Program-made: the position numbers and the translations under genes
Source: Trebouxia sp. TZW2008
Lineage: Eukaryota; Chlorophyta; Trebouxiophyceae; Trebouxiales; Trebouxiaceae
Direction: 5' to 3'
Length of the DNA: 64,000 nucleotides
NCBI GenBank assembly: GCA_002118135.1
Contig: BDIU01000036.1
Location: 124,001-188,000, forward strand
The notes under the pieces: generated by a model
The model's input: only the letters and a program-made list of their open reading frames with translations
What the model was told of the DNA's origin: nothing
The model's database searches: none
In this document: positions 36,901 through 51,900 of the stretch, piece by piece
Numbering within the stretch: position 1 is the first letter of the stretch
Layout: each line of letters begins with the position of its first letter

Positions 36901-39900
36901 AATGACACTTTGCGATCTGGTGCACCGCCTAGCAGCTGGGCTTTGCACCTACTGCCTTTGAAAGCAAAACATCATTTGCAGATAGCTAAAGCAGTCCATG
37001 AATGACAGTCACCAAGCAGTCTGGCAGCTTTGATTGTGGTGCAGCTTGATCTATGCTTGCATTTGTCAGCAGAGCTCATGGCAGTCACCTGGCTTCCTGT
37101 CACATCTGTCTTGTGCAAAATCAGATGGCTTGGCAAACATTGGCACGAGCTGGGTACTAGTGCACATGTCACCCTGTGCAATCTTGCAGGGGGTCTTCCT
37201 CACAACTGTTTCCTTTGCTGAGGAGGGCATGTCATTCACGCCAGACAGGAATGCCGTGCTGGATGTGGTCAACAATAACAGCATAGAGGGCAGCATCACC
37301 CTCACACAGGCAGCACCTCGCCTTCTGTTCATGCGTGGCTTCAGCCACTTCTTTGAGGGCAAGCCATCAGGGCTCAACCCTGTCAACATCATCAAGTGAG
37401 TCAAGAACAGCCATGGATGCCTATCATAAGCACCAAGATGCAGCACTCTATTGCAAAATTTCAATGTCTTCGCCAACTCGCTGGGTGACTCAGCAGAAAT
37501 TGGCTTGGAACCCTGAGTACATTGGGCAGACAATGCATGCAGTGTGCACAGCGCCTTGTTGTCCTGGTGTGTTGGCCATGTCTTGGAGCTGAGATGTGCT
37601 GTGTCTCGTCAGGGCTAACCCACACTACCAAGAACTGCGCACCCGCATTGATTCCATCATCACCCAGGACTTCAACGGAGCAACTGAGTATGCTGCTGTC
37701 TTTGAGGAGCACCGAAAGGTCTACACCTATGGCCAGACCTGGAATTTCGAGGCCTACTCCTCTAAGAAAAAGTGAGTGTGACACAGTACTCGCTTTGTTG
37801 CAGCCTGTGCAGATGTTGCCATATGACTAGAATGGTGTATGCATGCTGCACTGAACAGTTGTTGATGGTGCACTTCTGTCTTGAAGTGTCAGGCAGGTGT
37901 CATGGCATTTGCCAGGCAGGCAAAGCACATCTGTTGCAAGCTGCCTTGGAGGCTCATCTCAGCACAAGATTTTGCAAGGTTGCAGGACCAAGGGTTTTAC
38001 AAAATTATGTCATGCAGGACAATTCGGGAGATCAGACGTGATATGCACAAGCAGCGTGAGTGGCGCAATGAGCTTGAGAAGATGAAGATTGGCAATGTGG
38101 TTGGCAGTCTGAGTGTTGAGTCCAAGACCCTCAGAGCCAGCCTGATACCCATCACACAGCGCACTCTTGAGCAGGTGAAAAAAGATTTGCATTGCTTGTG
38201 TACTCAAGTGCATGCATGCGTGGCTTTAGTCCAGGGCAGGGGACATGATGTCCATCTCTTGCACAGAGCAAGCTGAGATGCAGGCATGTTGCTTTGCCTA
38301 GGACATGAACCGCAATTGATCAGGCTGTGAAGCTTCCAAAGAAGCAGCCAGTGGTCGCACAGACTGCTATGCTATGACATATAGATAAAGACCTTGCTTG
38401 TGATTGTGCATGGATACTGATTGATCAGGCTGTGAAGACTTTCATGTAGCAGTTGGTGATTGTGCTGAGTGCTATAACTTGGCGTGCAGATCAAGACACT
38501 GCTAGTGAAGCTGGCAAGAGAGAGCTGCATAGCTTGCCTGAGCAGCCTGCAGGAGCGCATCAGCATGCTGCAGGAGCGCCCCACTGAGTTAGACATGTTC
38601 ATGGCCTACCAGGTAATCTGCCTCTCACAGTCATTCAACAGATTCTGCTGTCTGAGGGACCCAGTAAAGGAGCCCAAACAGACAATATCAGGAGTCAATC
38701 TGTATCTCCACTAGACCTCGTTGTGCTGCATGCAAACTGCACATATTGCCACAACATCCTCATCAACTTAGACTTGACTCTCATGCACAAACATACCTCC
38801 CTTGACCTTGCTATACACAACATTCTATCTGTGACTACATTGGTGAAATGCTCTGAGGTTTTATTCTGTATGGTACTTCACCAAGAAACCTTGCCTCTTG
38901 TTGCAGGTCGTCCACAAAGAGCAGTATGATGACAAGCGGCAAGTGCTGCAAGAAGCCACCACTGTGGATGACATGTATGACATGCTTGCTGTCTATGAGC
39001 AGAAGGTGGTCACAGCAGATCAGGTCAGCTCTTTGTCCTGCTGTGGCCGCTGGTGCATCAATACCCACTCTCTCCTGCCTATATGCCAGCAGCTTGTTAC
39101 ACAGAATCAGCTTGAACATCCGCAACCAACCTGAGATGTGCTGCCTTGAGCAACCAGTGCATTTCCAGCAGTAGGTTGCACCTGTATGCAGATCACTTGC
39201 TTGACAAAATTGCACTTTGACACGGTCTAGAACCTGAACACATCTGCGCTAGCCAGGCACTTCTGCTGAATGAGCACCCTGTCAGTTGCCACCAAACATG
39301 CTCATTTTTAGAACATGACAGCACTGCATCAGATGCTGGCTATACAATGTAATCCCGGGCCTGCAGGTGAAGCATGACGACCTGAAGGAGGCTGCTGCCC
39401 GCTTTGTTGAGGCCCTAGTGGCTGGCAAGGAGTTCATTGCCGACCACAAGCCCACACAGACAGAGGTGCTGGACCAGGGCATCAAGGCCGTCAATGAGGA
39501 GCTGCTGTCCCTGCTGGGCAGCCTACATGAGGGCCTGTTTGTGGATGCTGCCAGCCCGCCTGCAGAGGTGGTTGGCGCCTTGGAACAGCTGCAAGAGCGC
39601 CTTGCTCAGCTCAAGGTACACCGTTGTCTTTCCCCACGCAGAATGTACCATTTGCTTGACTGCAGATGCCCTGGAGCCTTCAGTCAGATCTTGGGCAAGC
39701 CAATGACTGCTTGATATGTAAACCAGCTGCCATAGCTGACAGGTGCAGTACATTGATTGTCACGAGACCTCTCACAGCAGATCAACTGGTCCACTGTGCT
39801 TGATACATGGTCTGAGCACAGTACTAGGTCTGCTATACTTTATGCGCAGTCTGAGCACACTAACAGGACTACCATGCTTGGTGCTCACGTTGAGCACACA

Positions 39901-42900
39901 GTAGCATGCCCCAGCATCTGCCTGACTGCACCCCGTGAGCGCTCCAGAGAGCAACGCCGCACTTTCCCATAAATGAAGCTTCCATGATCCTGGTGCTGCA
40001 GCAAGCAGCAGAGACGTATGCTGGGTACCAAGGCCTGCTGGGCCTGCCAGCGGATGAGTTTGCCAACCTGACAGCTGCCGAGAAGGAGGCTGAGGGGCGG
40101 TACGCTGTCTGGAAGACTCTGTTGGAGCTGCAGGAGAAGGTCATTGACTGGACCACAGGACCCATCCTCAGCCGCCAAGACAACTCTGTAAGCCCATCAT
40201 TCAAGTGCACTCTATGTGCTGACGGAAATAACAAGTCTGTTGAGGTAACAAGTCTGAGTGGGGACAATTGTTCCAAGTTATATATGCTTTTTGAGACAAG
40301 CATTCCTTGCTAGCAATTTTCTGCAGGCAAAGATTGTATGCAGATACTGTGCCTTTCACGACCCCTTGATGACTCCTGCTGGCTGCACACGCTTGTCCAA
40401 TCAGAAGCATCCGTGTACTGCACCATGCTGCTGAGGGCCAGCTTGTGCTGGCATGACTTCATCATTGACCTGTCTGCATCTCTGACAGTCCTCAAAAACA
40501 TCACAATGGGTCACCAGATCTGCCACAACATTTCCTTCACATGGCATGGTCACCCACCCTTGTCACGCTGCCATTGTGGTCTTGAAGTGCCTGTCGGCTG
40601 CGCCATTGTTACTGGCCTGCGTAATACGTTTTGCATTGCTCCTTTTTGCTGCATTACTTAGCATGGCTGCTTACAGGTGCGACTGAGCCTGGAGGTAATC
40701 AGGGCTGATGTTGAGGAGTTTGGTGGCAAAGCTTATCGCTTTGGGAAGGGCAGCAAAGATGACGCTGTCGTGGGTCTGCTCAAAGACCAGCTGGATGAGT
40801 TCAAGCAGGTACTGCACTGATGATGCCATATGATAATATGTCCTATGACTGCTTTTCCAGGGGACAGCAGCATCTTGCAATCAATCTGTAGTGCTGATAC
40901 ACCTTCAATGGTTGCAATGGTGCATGCTTTGTGAAGCCAAAGTCTACTTGATTCGACTGGGTGTAATGCTATGTGCAGATGCTGCCAATTGTGGAGCAAC
41001 TAGCCAACCCTGCCCTCAAGGACAGGCACTGGAAAGGCATTCTTTCCATGCTGGGGGCAGAAAAGGCGGTATGGCTTCTGCTCTACGCTACTGACATCCG
41101 CCACAAGCGTGTTATGCATCTCAGTACAACGCTTCATGGGCACCTCAGCAGCTGGTAAAAAGAGCTTTTGCAGTGTGCAAGCAATCAAGGCTTCTTGTAT
41201 TGCAACCACACTTGACTGACAGCTGCCTTACTGCTTGGGATCAGTAGCCGCCTGCATCATGTTCTCCTTCTGCATTTCTGTCCTTTATCACCTGGAAGAC
41301 CCTCATTGATTGTATATGTCCACCCCCTGATCACGACCTTTTGTGATAACAAGGCAAGCATGAAGCACCCCTGTCAAGTGTGCCTGGCCCCCTTCACAAC
41401 AGTGCTTGTCCCTCCAGGATGATGAGAACAGCATCAAGCACTCCTGTCACTTATGCCTGGGTCCCTTCATAGCAGTTCTTGTTCCTTCAGGATGATGAGA
41501 ACAGCATCAAGCAGAGCGAGCAGGGCATCTGGGATCCATTCTCTGTGGATGACTTGCTGCACAGAGGGGTGGCATCTCAGCTGGAGGCCCTGCAGACCAT
41601 CAGTGTCAATGCCAGCAAGGAGTATGGCCTGGAGAAGGCTCTGGACAAGATGCATGCTGACTGGGACGGCATGGAGTTCAGGATCCTTGAGTACAAAGAC
41701 ACTGGCACCTACATTGTGGGCGGCACTGATGAGATACAGGTGAGAGAATGATGCAGCACTGATTGCTGCAGCTGAGTCAAAGCTGCAGTGCAAGTATGCT
41801 CTTGAAGTGTTGGTGATCTTTCTCTCGTGCTCTCAAGCTGCATTGAGTCTGGCACAACCAGATAGCGGTGCAGCCTGGCTGCTTCGTGCTGCTCCAACAC
41901 GATGAGCTGCAGCAACTCACAATTTTGTCTTGGACATACTCATGGGCGAGGCTGATGCTTGACCTTGGCTGCAGGCAATTCTGGATGACCAGATTGTCAA
42001 GACTCAGTCAATGAGGGCATCGCCCTTCATTGGCCCACTAGAGAAGGAGGCACTAGAATGGGATGAGACTCTGAACCGTCTGCAAGAGGTGGTGGACAAT
42101 TGGCTGGCCTGCCAAGCCACATGGCAGTACCTGGAACCCATTTTCACCTCCCCTGATATCATGAAGCAGATGCCTGAGGAGGGCGACAAGTTCCTGCAGG
42201 TTAGGCTCTTCTTGTCTTGCTGCATCACTATGGCTCTTTTAACCCATGTCTTTTGCTTGCCTGCCAAAGCGGACTTGTGAAGCGTGCTTGCTAGTTGCAG
42301 TGGGAAAGCTTTGATACATGCTCTTTGAGCCTTACTTCTATGGCTTTGTCATGCAAATGCTGGCAAAACATGCTCAGCTGCAGGATCCAGCAGCAAATAG
42401 CGCATGCTGACAAGTCAACGCTGCAATGTACCTGCAGCATGAACAGCCCTCCTTGCAAGTGCCTGACTCCTTTGCAGCCAGAAAATGCATTGCGTGCTGC
42501 ATTCAACTTCCGCATTCTGTATGCCATGCAGCAGCAAGCTGTATAAGGCACTTGGCTTGTCACTGCAAAGCACAGGTGGACGACCTGGTACAAAATCTAT
42601 ACAGCTGCAAATTGCAGTAGGCACTTGGCTCACTCGTTGTCAAGCAGATGTGGACAAATTGTGGCAAAGTCTATGAAACTGCAATTTGTATTAGCATTTA
42701 GCTCACTAATTGCAAACAACAGGTGGACAACCTGTGGCGGGAGATGATGGAGAGCGCCTCCAAGCTGCCCGGGTGCCTGGGCATTGCCAGGGACAAGGAG
42801 CGTCTAGCAGGGCTGATAGAAAACAACCGCCTGCTGGAGGACATCCAGAAGGGCCTGGCAGCCTATCTGGAGGTCAAGCGTATTGCCTTCCCTCGGTTCT

Positions 42901-45900
42901 TCTTCCTGTCCAATGACGAGATGCTGGAGATCTTGTCTGAGACTAAGGACCCCACCAGGGTCCAGCCCCACCTCAAGAAATGCTTTGAAGGTATGCAGAG
43001 AATCAGGTTACTGTCAACTTGCTGCTGATGCCGCTGCTACTCTCTGAAGTGTCATGCAACTTGAACTTCCTTGCTGACACAGAAGCCAGAATACTGCTTT
43101 GACAGCATCTAGTGCCGCAAGCACAGCTTCTGCACAGAGTTGCATTTGGAACAAGCTTTCGCAGGGACGTCCACCACCATCAACCCCTCATTAGGCGCAT
43201 GGCTCCAGCCAATCAGCAAGACTGAATGCCCTGCGCTGGATGCAGGCATTGACAAGCTGCAGTTCCAGCCCAATGGAGACATCAGCGGCATGGTGTCAGC
43301 TGAAGGGGAGCTGGTCCCTCTCAAGACCCGCATCAAGCCTTCCACAGTGGGAGGCGCTGTGGAGAAGTGGCTCATTCAGGTCTTGCCCTACATTCCTCTT
43401 GTGCTAACATTCTTGCACAAAAGACGCAATGCTCCATGGTTTTGCTTTGGGGCCATGCATCAGGGAAATATGTCAGGAGCATGCACCAGGTGCAGAATGA
43501 AAGCCCTCAGTACACTTGCACAGTCAAGTCATGTTTCTCTAGAGCGCAAGAGACCAAGCCACCAGAGACAGTTTTGACAGACTACATGTGACCTGCAAAG
43601 AAGTTGGTTTCCTGATGCAGAGATCCAGCACATGCATGACAATACAGCTTCCTTTGCAACGGTGCAAAGCTGCCTGCCGCATTCTTCCTACATGCCAATC
43701 GGCAAGTTTGCACATGCCAGCACATGCTTGCCAGCACACAAGCATTGCTGCGATGGTCAGTGCAGACCAACAGTCTACTGCAGCATTCTGATACAGCAGT
43801 CTTTTAGTCTGCTGAAAGCAAGGTAGCTTGAACAGTGCAAACAGACCAATCTACTACAGCAGTCTACTACAGCAGTCCACTGCAGCAGTCTATAAGTCTT
43901 CTGAAGCCAAGATGGCTTGTACAGGTGGAGGCTGGCATGGCAGAGAGCATGAAGGAGAGCTGCAAGCTGGGCGTGGCCGCCTATGCAGCCCAGCAGCGCG
44001 AGCAGTGGGTGCTGGAATGGCCTGGCCAAGTGGTGCTGGCCGTGACTGCTATCTTCTGGACCTCTGCTGTCACCAACGCACTCAAGAATGGCATCCCAGG
44101 TCAGTCCATGTCTCTTTCCCAGCACGACATGTCATGCCTTCTGTCATAGTCTGCACTGTCGCGAGTCCAATTGTTTGTGAGCTTTTGCAGGCCCCACCCC
44201 TGATAAGGAGGAAAGGCCTATGCCTCATGGCAGCAGTTGCAGATAAGCTGAACTGGATGTCTCAGTCTTGTTTTTTACATTTGAGGAGGGGTGACATGCA
44301 TGACTGACACTGCACAGATGGTAAGCAGATTCAGCTGCACACCAATGCAAAGGTCAAGACCAACAGCTAGCGCTTTGTGCAGGTGGTGTGAAGGCTGTTG
44401 CTGACAAGAGCACCAGCCAGCTGAACAACATTGTGGGGCTGGTACGGGGCCAGCTGACTAAGCTGCAGCGCTCCACCTTGAGTGCCCTGGTGGTCATGGA
44501 TGTGCACGCCAGGGATGTGACTGCCAACTTGGCAGCCCAAGGCATTGAGGGGGATGTCAATGATTTTGCCTGGCTGTCTCAGCTCAGGATGTACTGGGAG
44601 GTCAGTCACCACTCAAGATCCACATGATCACCATCTGTCAGAATTGTGCTGTAAGGTTGCGCATGGAGCCTTGGATCCAGCTTGCACTGATCCTGAGCTA
44701 CCTTTGTGCAAGAATGAGCCAGAAGGCTGGCTTCAAGCAGAGTACAAGTGACTGCAACAAGGTGGTGTCAATCAGCAGCTTTTGATATGACATGGATGCC
44801 AAATTCAGATCTTGCGCCTCAAGTGCAAAAGCCAAGCTCATGTCTTGCCATCAATGATGCACCGTATGTTGTGGCCTTGCAGGACCTGAACAATGACCCC
44901 CAGAATTTGACAATCCCAGTGCGCATGATGAATGCTCAAGTGGAGTACGGCTATGAGTACCTTGGCAACAGCACCAGGTTGGTGGTGACGCCCCTGACAG
45001 ACCGCTGCTACCGCACTCTCATGGGGGCCATCCACCTCAACCTGGGGGGTGCCCCTGAAGGCCCAGCAGGCACTGGCAAGACTGAAACAACCAAGGCAAG
45101 CTCACTGCAAAATTGCATGACATCTGTCAAACGCTTCAGACTGAAGTCATCGGTCCTTTGTTGCCTCATTGCAGACTCCAACAAGGTTGAAGTTCAGCTG
45201 ATCTGTGTGATTTGCTGTTTTTGTGGCATACTGTGTTCACTTGGCACACTTGGGCATGTGCAGGCTTGCTTGCTTGTCTGTGGTGTACAGCAATGCAGTC
45301 TGGCTTGTTCCATACAAGCAATTCTGCCTGACTGATCTCTGTCTAGTCTAAGCAGCTTGCAGGGCCAGATCAGGGGCAATGCAGATAAGCTGATGACTGT
45401 TGCTGCATGCAGGATTTGGCCAAAGCCTTGGCTCGGCAGTGCGTGGTGTTCAACTGCAGTGACACGCTGGACTACCTCACTATGGCTAAATTCTTCAAGG
45501 GTCTGGCAGCGTCCGGAGCCTGGGCCTGTTTTGATGAGTTCAATCGTATTGACCTGGAGGTATGCAGACCCCTCTTGGCAAGTAAACTTACTTTTGCATC
45601 ATCTAGGAATGCAGCACCTGACCTGATCTGTTTCTCTGTGTGCACTTGTAACAGCCTACAGACATCTTGAGCGGTATTCTTTGTCAGTGTTGGTCAGAGG
45701 CCTCTGGAAATTGACATCCTCAAATGACTATGCAAGGGTATTACTGTTGCCGCAACCAACCAGCTCCTGCCATGCCACGAACTTTGGTGCCAGTAGTGCT
45801 GTAGCTAGCCCTTTGCAATTGAGTGGGCAAGCAAAATGTGTTGAAGGCTATGAGACCAGGCCAGAGCTCACACTGGGTTTTTAGCATGCAGCCAGGCTTG

Positions 45901-48900
45901 TTTAGCTGCTGGGGTTATGCATTACATTGGCGGTGTCTGAGCTCTGCTTCACCTGAGATGGAACAGCTGCTGGGAAAGGGACTGTTTACTGTCATCATGC
46001 AGGTGCTGTCGGTCGTTGCGCAACAAGTGCTTGAGATCCAGATGGCTGTCAAAGCCAAGGTGAAGAGCTTCATGTTTGAGGGCAGTGAGCTACCCTTGCG
46101 CCCGACATGCAACGTCTTCATCACCATGAACCCAGGCTATGCTGGCCGGTCTGAGCTGCCAGACAACCTCAAGGCGCTTTTCCGTACTGTAGCCATGATG
46201 GTGCCAGACTACGCCATGATTGCTGAGATCATGCTGTACTCCAGTGGGTATCAGCAGGTGCGAGCATGACTCCCATGCCTCATGGTTTCAGCATTGCTCT
46301 GAAACTGCATGCAATATTGCACCTGCTTGTGATGGGTCCAGCATGCCACGCATTGCGCAAGACAAAGAGCACGGCAGAGTAAAGCATGCACGCACAAGGC
46401 TTGTGTGTGCTGGCTGAGTTACCTAGTAAAGGGCAAAATTTTCAGAGATCAGTGGTTGATTGCAGGCCAGAGACTGTGCAAGGAAGATTGTGGCCACCTA
46501 CAAGCTGTGCAGCGAGCAGCTCAGCAGCCAAGACCACTATGTAAGTCACTCCCAGTCTGTCTATGCTCTGATGCTCCTCATAACATCTACTGAAAACTGT
46601 AGCACGTCAAGACTCTGCCCCTTGCCAATGCAATGTCATTGCATGTGCAGGACTACGGCATGCGAGCTGTGATGGCAGTGCTGAGGGCAGCTGGCAACAT
46701 GAAGCGCAAGTAAGCTCTTCAACCTCCACAACATCAACTGATTGTCACCTTCTCCCTGGCCATGCCTCCTGGACAACACGCTCAGTCATGCAAAACAATC
46801 TCTATGCAGATGTCTGATCCTCAAGATGTCATTGCTGCCATCAAAGCTGCTCAATGGCAGGTACTGAAAGTTGCTGTCTTGTTCACAACAGGTTCCCTGA
46901 TGACAATGAGTATGTTCTGATGTTGAGGTCCATTGTGGACGTCAATCTGTGCAAGTTCCTAAGCCACGACGTGCCTCTGTTCAATGGCATTGTCAGTGAC
47001 CTCTTCCCAGGCGTGGCACTGCCCAACCCAGACTATGCCGACCTGCAAGCAGCTCTGCGCAAGCAGTGCGCCCTTGGCAACCTTCAGCCAACAGACTACT
47101 CCATGATGAAGGTGATTGCCTGCTGATGCGCAGTCTGGGATTCAACGTCCATCTGGGCCACTTGCTTGCATGCGCATATTGTGCACCATGCAGGGTTTAT
47201 CATATGGCAGTACCGTTTGCTGATGTTCATTTGGTAGTGAGTATGCATGTCAACCAAGATTGAGAACACCATGCATGCAAGGAAAACACCATGACAACAG
47301 CTTGTCCCAAGCCCAATGTCCATGCTGGCTGCATTTCTCTTGCTGATCATCAGGCATCTGCTTTGTCTGCAGTTGCATGAGGAATTGTCACATATCAAAC
47401 AGAATTACACAATTAGCTGCTGACAGACTGTGACTTCTCTGCAGATCATCCAGTTGTACGAGATGATCATAGTGCGCCACGGCCTGATGCTGGTGGGTGC
47501 GCCTTTCAGTGGCAAGTCTGTGGGGCTGAAGCTGCTGGCTGGCGCCCTGACTGACCTGCATGCAGAGGGCAAGCAGGGCACCCTCTTTGAGAAGGTGGAG
47601 ATGCGCGTCATCAACCCCAAGTCTGTAACCATGGGACAGCTGTATGGTGAAGTGGACAAAGCCACTCAAGAATGGAAGGTGAGGGTCAACAGCACAAGCG
47701 CTTCATCAAATAGATGAGGTTTACCTTTCAAGCTATAGCGCTCATTAGCACGTGCGCCTTGCTACACGCTATGAGCTGTGGAATAGTCAGCTGAGCATAA
47801 TGGGCGGGATTGCAATTGTGCAGCAGAGGATGTGCTTCTTGCGGTAACTGGGCTGAGCAAAACATTTACTGTGCAACAAATGATGTGCCTTTTTACAGTG
47901 GTACAGCGGTTTCTCAGCTTGTTTGTTTCGCAGGATGGAGTGCTTGCAGTAGCCTTCCGACAGCTGGCAACAGACCCTAGCCCAGCCCGCAAGTGGCTGG
48001 TGCTGGATGGGCCGGTGGATGCTCTGTGGATTGAGAACATGAACACTGTATTGGATGACAACAAGAAGCTGTGTCTACCCAACAGTGAAATCATCCAGAT
48101 GTCCTCCACCATGAGCATGATCTTTGAGGTATGTCGCTATTTATCTGCAAGCACAATGCACATTTTGCTTGGTGATAGCGCTTCATGAGCCACGCATAAT
48201 GTGCAGGGTTTTGCAATCACATCCATGTCACATCAAGCAGCGCTGTTTCTTTGGCATATTGTTCACAAGGTTGCCGTGTGTTTGATTGATATATAGCATG
48301 CTTCATTGGGTTTTTCACTGTTTCTGTATGCTGTGGTCTGGCCTGTTTGGTGAACCAAAAGACACTATATACAGACTCACCATCCTGTTCTCTGCAGGTT
48401 GGAGACTTGGCTGTAGCCTCACCAGCAACAGTCAGTCGGTGTGGCATGGTGTACCTTGAGCCACATCAGCTGGGGTGGAAGCCGCTGCTGACCTCCTGGC
48501 TGGCCACCTTGCCTCAGGTGCATGGCGCGCATCCCTTCAAGCTTGTCTGACTGCTACTCAGTGACTGACTCAGTTGACGGTGACACAACTTAAGCAGCTT
48601 GCCTGATGACATTGGCTATGGCAGTGCATGAAGCGACTCCTGCACCAGGAGAAGTGCATAGTCTGGGACGGCAGCCCTTTCAGTCTGTGGAAAGTGGGAC
48701 AGACAGTAGGCCAGTGCTCAATACAGCAAATGCCAGATGCACAGGCCCATCATGTTTGACTGCTGAGAGCGTGATCAAACCATGCTCAATGATGCCTGCT
48801 GTTTTGCAAGTAGAACCGTGATGTAGTAGGCGATGCAGCTTGCCTGAAAGCTGCATGGTGGCAGCTGACTTGCTCCTTGCCCTACAGATGTTGGGTGAGC

Positions 48901-51900
48901 TGCTGTTGGTGCACATCCGGCAGCTGTTTGAGTGGGTGCTGCCAGCCTGCCTGCGCTTTGTGCGCAAGCAGGTAAAGGAGATCCAACCCAGTCTGGACAC
49001 CAACCTGGCCCAGGCCTGCATGCGCCTTTTCTACTCCCTGCTGGATGACTTCCGCCCCTCAGGCTCTGATGAGGCCCCTGTTGCTCCAAAAGGTGCTTTG
49101 CTTGATTGCTTACTCCCAAATGCTGTCCTTCCATGAGTGGTCCTGATGAGCGGTCTGCCAAGAGATGGCACGGGCGCCAGTCGCCACAAAGGTGCTGCCG
49201 TATTGCTACTTCTCGCTTGATGCGCCTGGATGCGTGCACTTGCCCAGCAGTATGCACACTACATGGCTGACTTCTGTCCAGGCCTGCTCGAATGCCATCC
49301 TTGCATGAATGTGAATGCTGAGCAATCTGCCAAGGGACTTCATGTATCATGTAAAGCTTCAATGCAGCTGGACTGGTGCATCACAGCTATGCATCAAGGT
49401 GTGTATGCAAAGCACCTGCAGTGTTGCGTTTGCTGTGGTGCATTGTACATTGCATCAACATGCTGCAGCTGCCCAGAGAGCTCATGTTTGTCTGTCTAAC
49501 CTGAGAGAAGTGCAGTACACACAGCCCAAGCTGCCCCAGCCAAAGTCAGCACCAGGATGCTGTGTAGCTGGCTGCCACTTGTGAACAGCTTGTCACCAAC
49601 TATGTCATTTTGCTGTGCAGCACGAGGCATGGATGATTCAGTCATGCAGCTGTGGGTGGAGTCCCTGTTTGTGTTCTCTGTGGTGTGGTCTGTGGGCGCC
49701 ACTGGTGACACTGATGGCAGGGAAGCGTTTGACACCTTCTTCAGGTGAGCTCCTGCACATGAAGTGCAATGTGCCCAGAACTTGCAAGTACACATACCTG
49801 TCTGAACCATTCTAACAGTCATTGGCACAGCAGGAGTTGACCTGCTGTGCCAACTGTTGTGATGTATATCAGCCAGCTCTACTAGATACTGTTTCTGCAC
49901 AACAGCTTCGAGACAGCATATTGTGTGCTTTGGTCAATCATGTCGTGCAGCACTGCCTGAAGCTCACATTGCTCCCATGTACAGTAACCTTTCGATATAA
50001 CAACTGCATTGGTTACCAAGACGATTGCCTTTACATCAAATTCTTCTTTCTCAGAACTACCACTGTAGTGAGAATGCAGTGCTTGGTTTCCAGTTACATT
50101 GTCCTTACATTGAGAATGTCCTTATACCAGAGGGATTACTGTATGCCTATGCAGGCAAGTCATGGGCGGTGCTTGCCCAGCTGGGTTTGATGACTACATT
50201 CCCAAGATCCACCCCCGCCTCACTGCCCCCATGATGCCAGAGACTGCAAGCGTGTACAACTTCACCTTCAACAAGGACAAGGCAGAGTGGCAGACATGGA
50301 GTGCCACTCAGGCACCTGCAGCAATCGCACCAGGCTCAGACTTTTCAGACATCATTGTGCCCACACAGGACTCAGCCCGCTACACATTCCTATTGGACAC
50401 TGCCTTGCGCCATGCTCAGCCAATCTTGTTTGTGGGCCCAACAGGTCAGCATCTGCAGACTCGCCTTGCATGGCACCAGGGCAAAGTGCTTTGCCATATT
50501 AGCATAGAGCAGACTCACTCTGCTGCCCCATCGCAGCAATACCCAAGTCCATTTGCTGTACAGCTGTACAGGATGGTGCAATGCGATGCCAGAACATGCG
50601 GATATCATAATGCAACTCAGAGTTGACCTACCAGGGCCATGCTGCTAATCAACCAATGTCATTTGCAATCAAGCTTGCGCTTTGCCTGACAGCTGTACAG
50701 CGCTGCTGCTGCCACTGATTATGCTGCATGCTGCAGGTACTGGCAAGTCCACATACATCAACAGGCATCTGGTGCAAGGCCTGCCAAAGGAGAGCTGGGC
50801 ACCCATCTTCATCACCTTCAGCGCACGCACCACAGCCAACATGACCCAGGAGCAGGCTGATGGCCGCCTGGACAAGAGGCGCAAGGGCGTATTCGGCCCA
50901 CCTGTTGGCAAAAAGGCAGTGGTGTTTGTTGATGATCTCAACATGCCCTCAAAGGAAACCTATGGGGCACAGGTAACTCCTCCATACTTGAGCCACTCAT
51001 GTTTGCAGCCTTGCTCGCAGTACCTTCCTGTTGCACGCATGCTTGTATTACATGGGGACGTGCTGTCTGGACGTCATTGAGACAAGATTTCCTGAAACAC
51101 AGCTCACGATGCCATGTTTGAAGTGTTGCATGCATTTGTAATGAAGTACGTTGGATAGGCGCTGCTGCAGCTTGCTTTAATTGCGTGATTACTCAGGATG
51201 TGGTGAACACTGACTGCGGTGGTCTGTCAGCATTGAGGTGCATGTGCTGAACAATTTGGTGGTGATTTGCAGCCTCCCATTGAGTTATTGCGCCAGTTCA
51301 TGGACATGGGCGGCTGGTACGGCCGGGACAACAGCTTCAGAGCCATGACAGATGTGCAGTTTGTGGCAGCCATGGGCACGCCTGGTGGTGGCCGCACATT
51401 TGTCACTGACCGATACCTGCGCCACTACAACATGGTGGCGTTGAGTCAGGTACGAGACCACCTCAGCAAGCTGTTTGCGCCAATATTGATTCAGCCTGAC
51501 GCAGTTTGCCCCTGCACAGGAGCAATGTGAAGCATCCTGCCGTCCATTGCAACTTAAATGAGCCTCTCAACCTGAACATGCTGCATCGGGATGTACGCTG
51601 TTTGAAGAAAGTGCAAACTGTCTTAGACCATGTGCACAGCTGGATGGCTGTGTTTTGTTCTGCAAGGCCAGCTGCAGGACCAGTGATCATAAATTGCTGG
51701 GTGCAATGAGATTGAATCACAGCAGTTTCAGCTGCCCTGCTGTGCAGGTCACAAATGAGACCCTGGTGACCATTTTCCAGACCATTCTGAGCTGGCATCT
51801 GGAGAGTGGGGGCTTCCCTCAGGGCTGCAAGCAGCTGGGGCCCAACATCATTGCAGCCACACTGGATGTATACAGCCAGTCCATGGCCAAGCTGCTGCCC

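Noticed and set aside
43168..43245. Longer form of dynein exon 19 using an acceptor at 43167
   Set aside because: It would insert 26 residues into a conserved linker block; the acceptor at 43245 rebuilds CFEGIDKL exactly.
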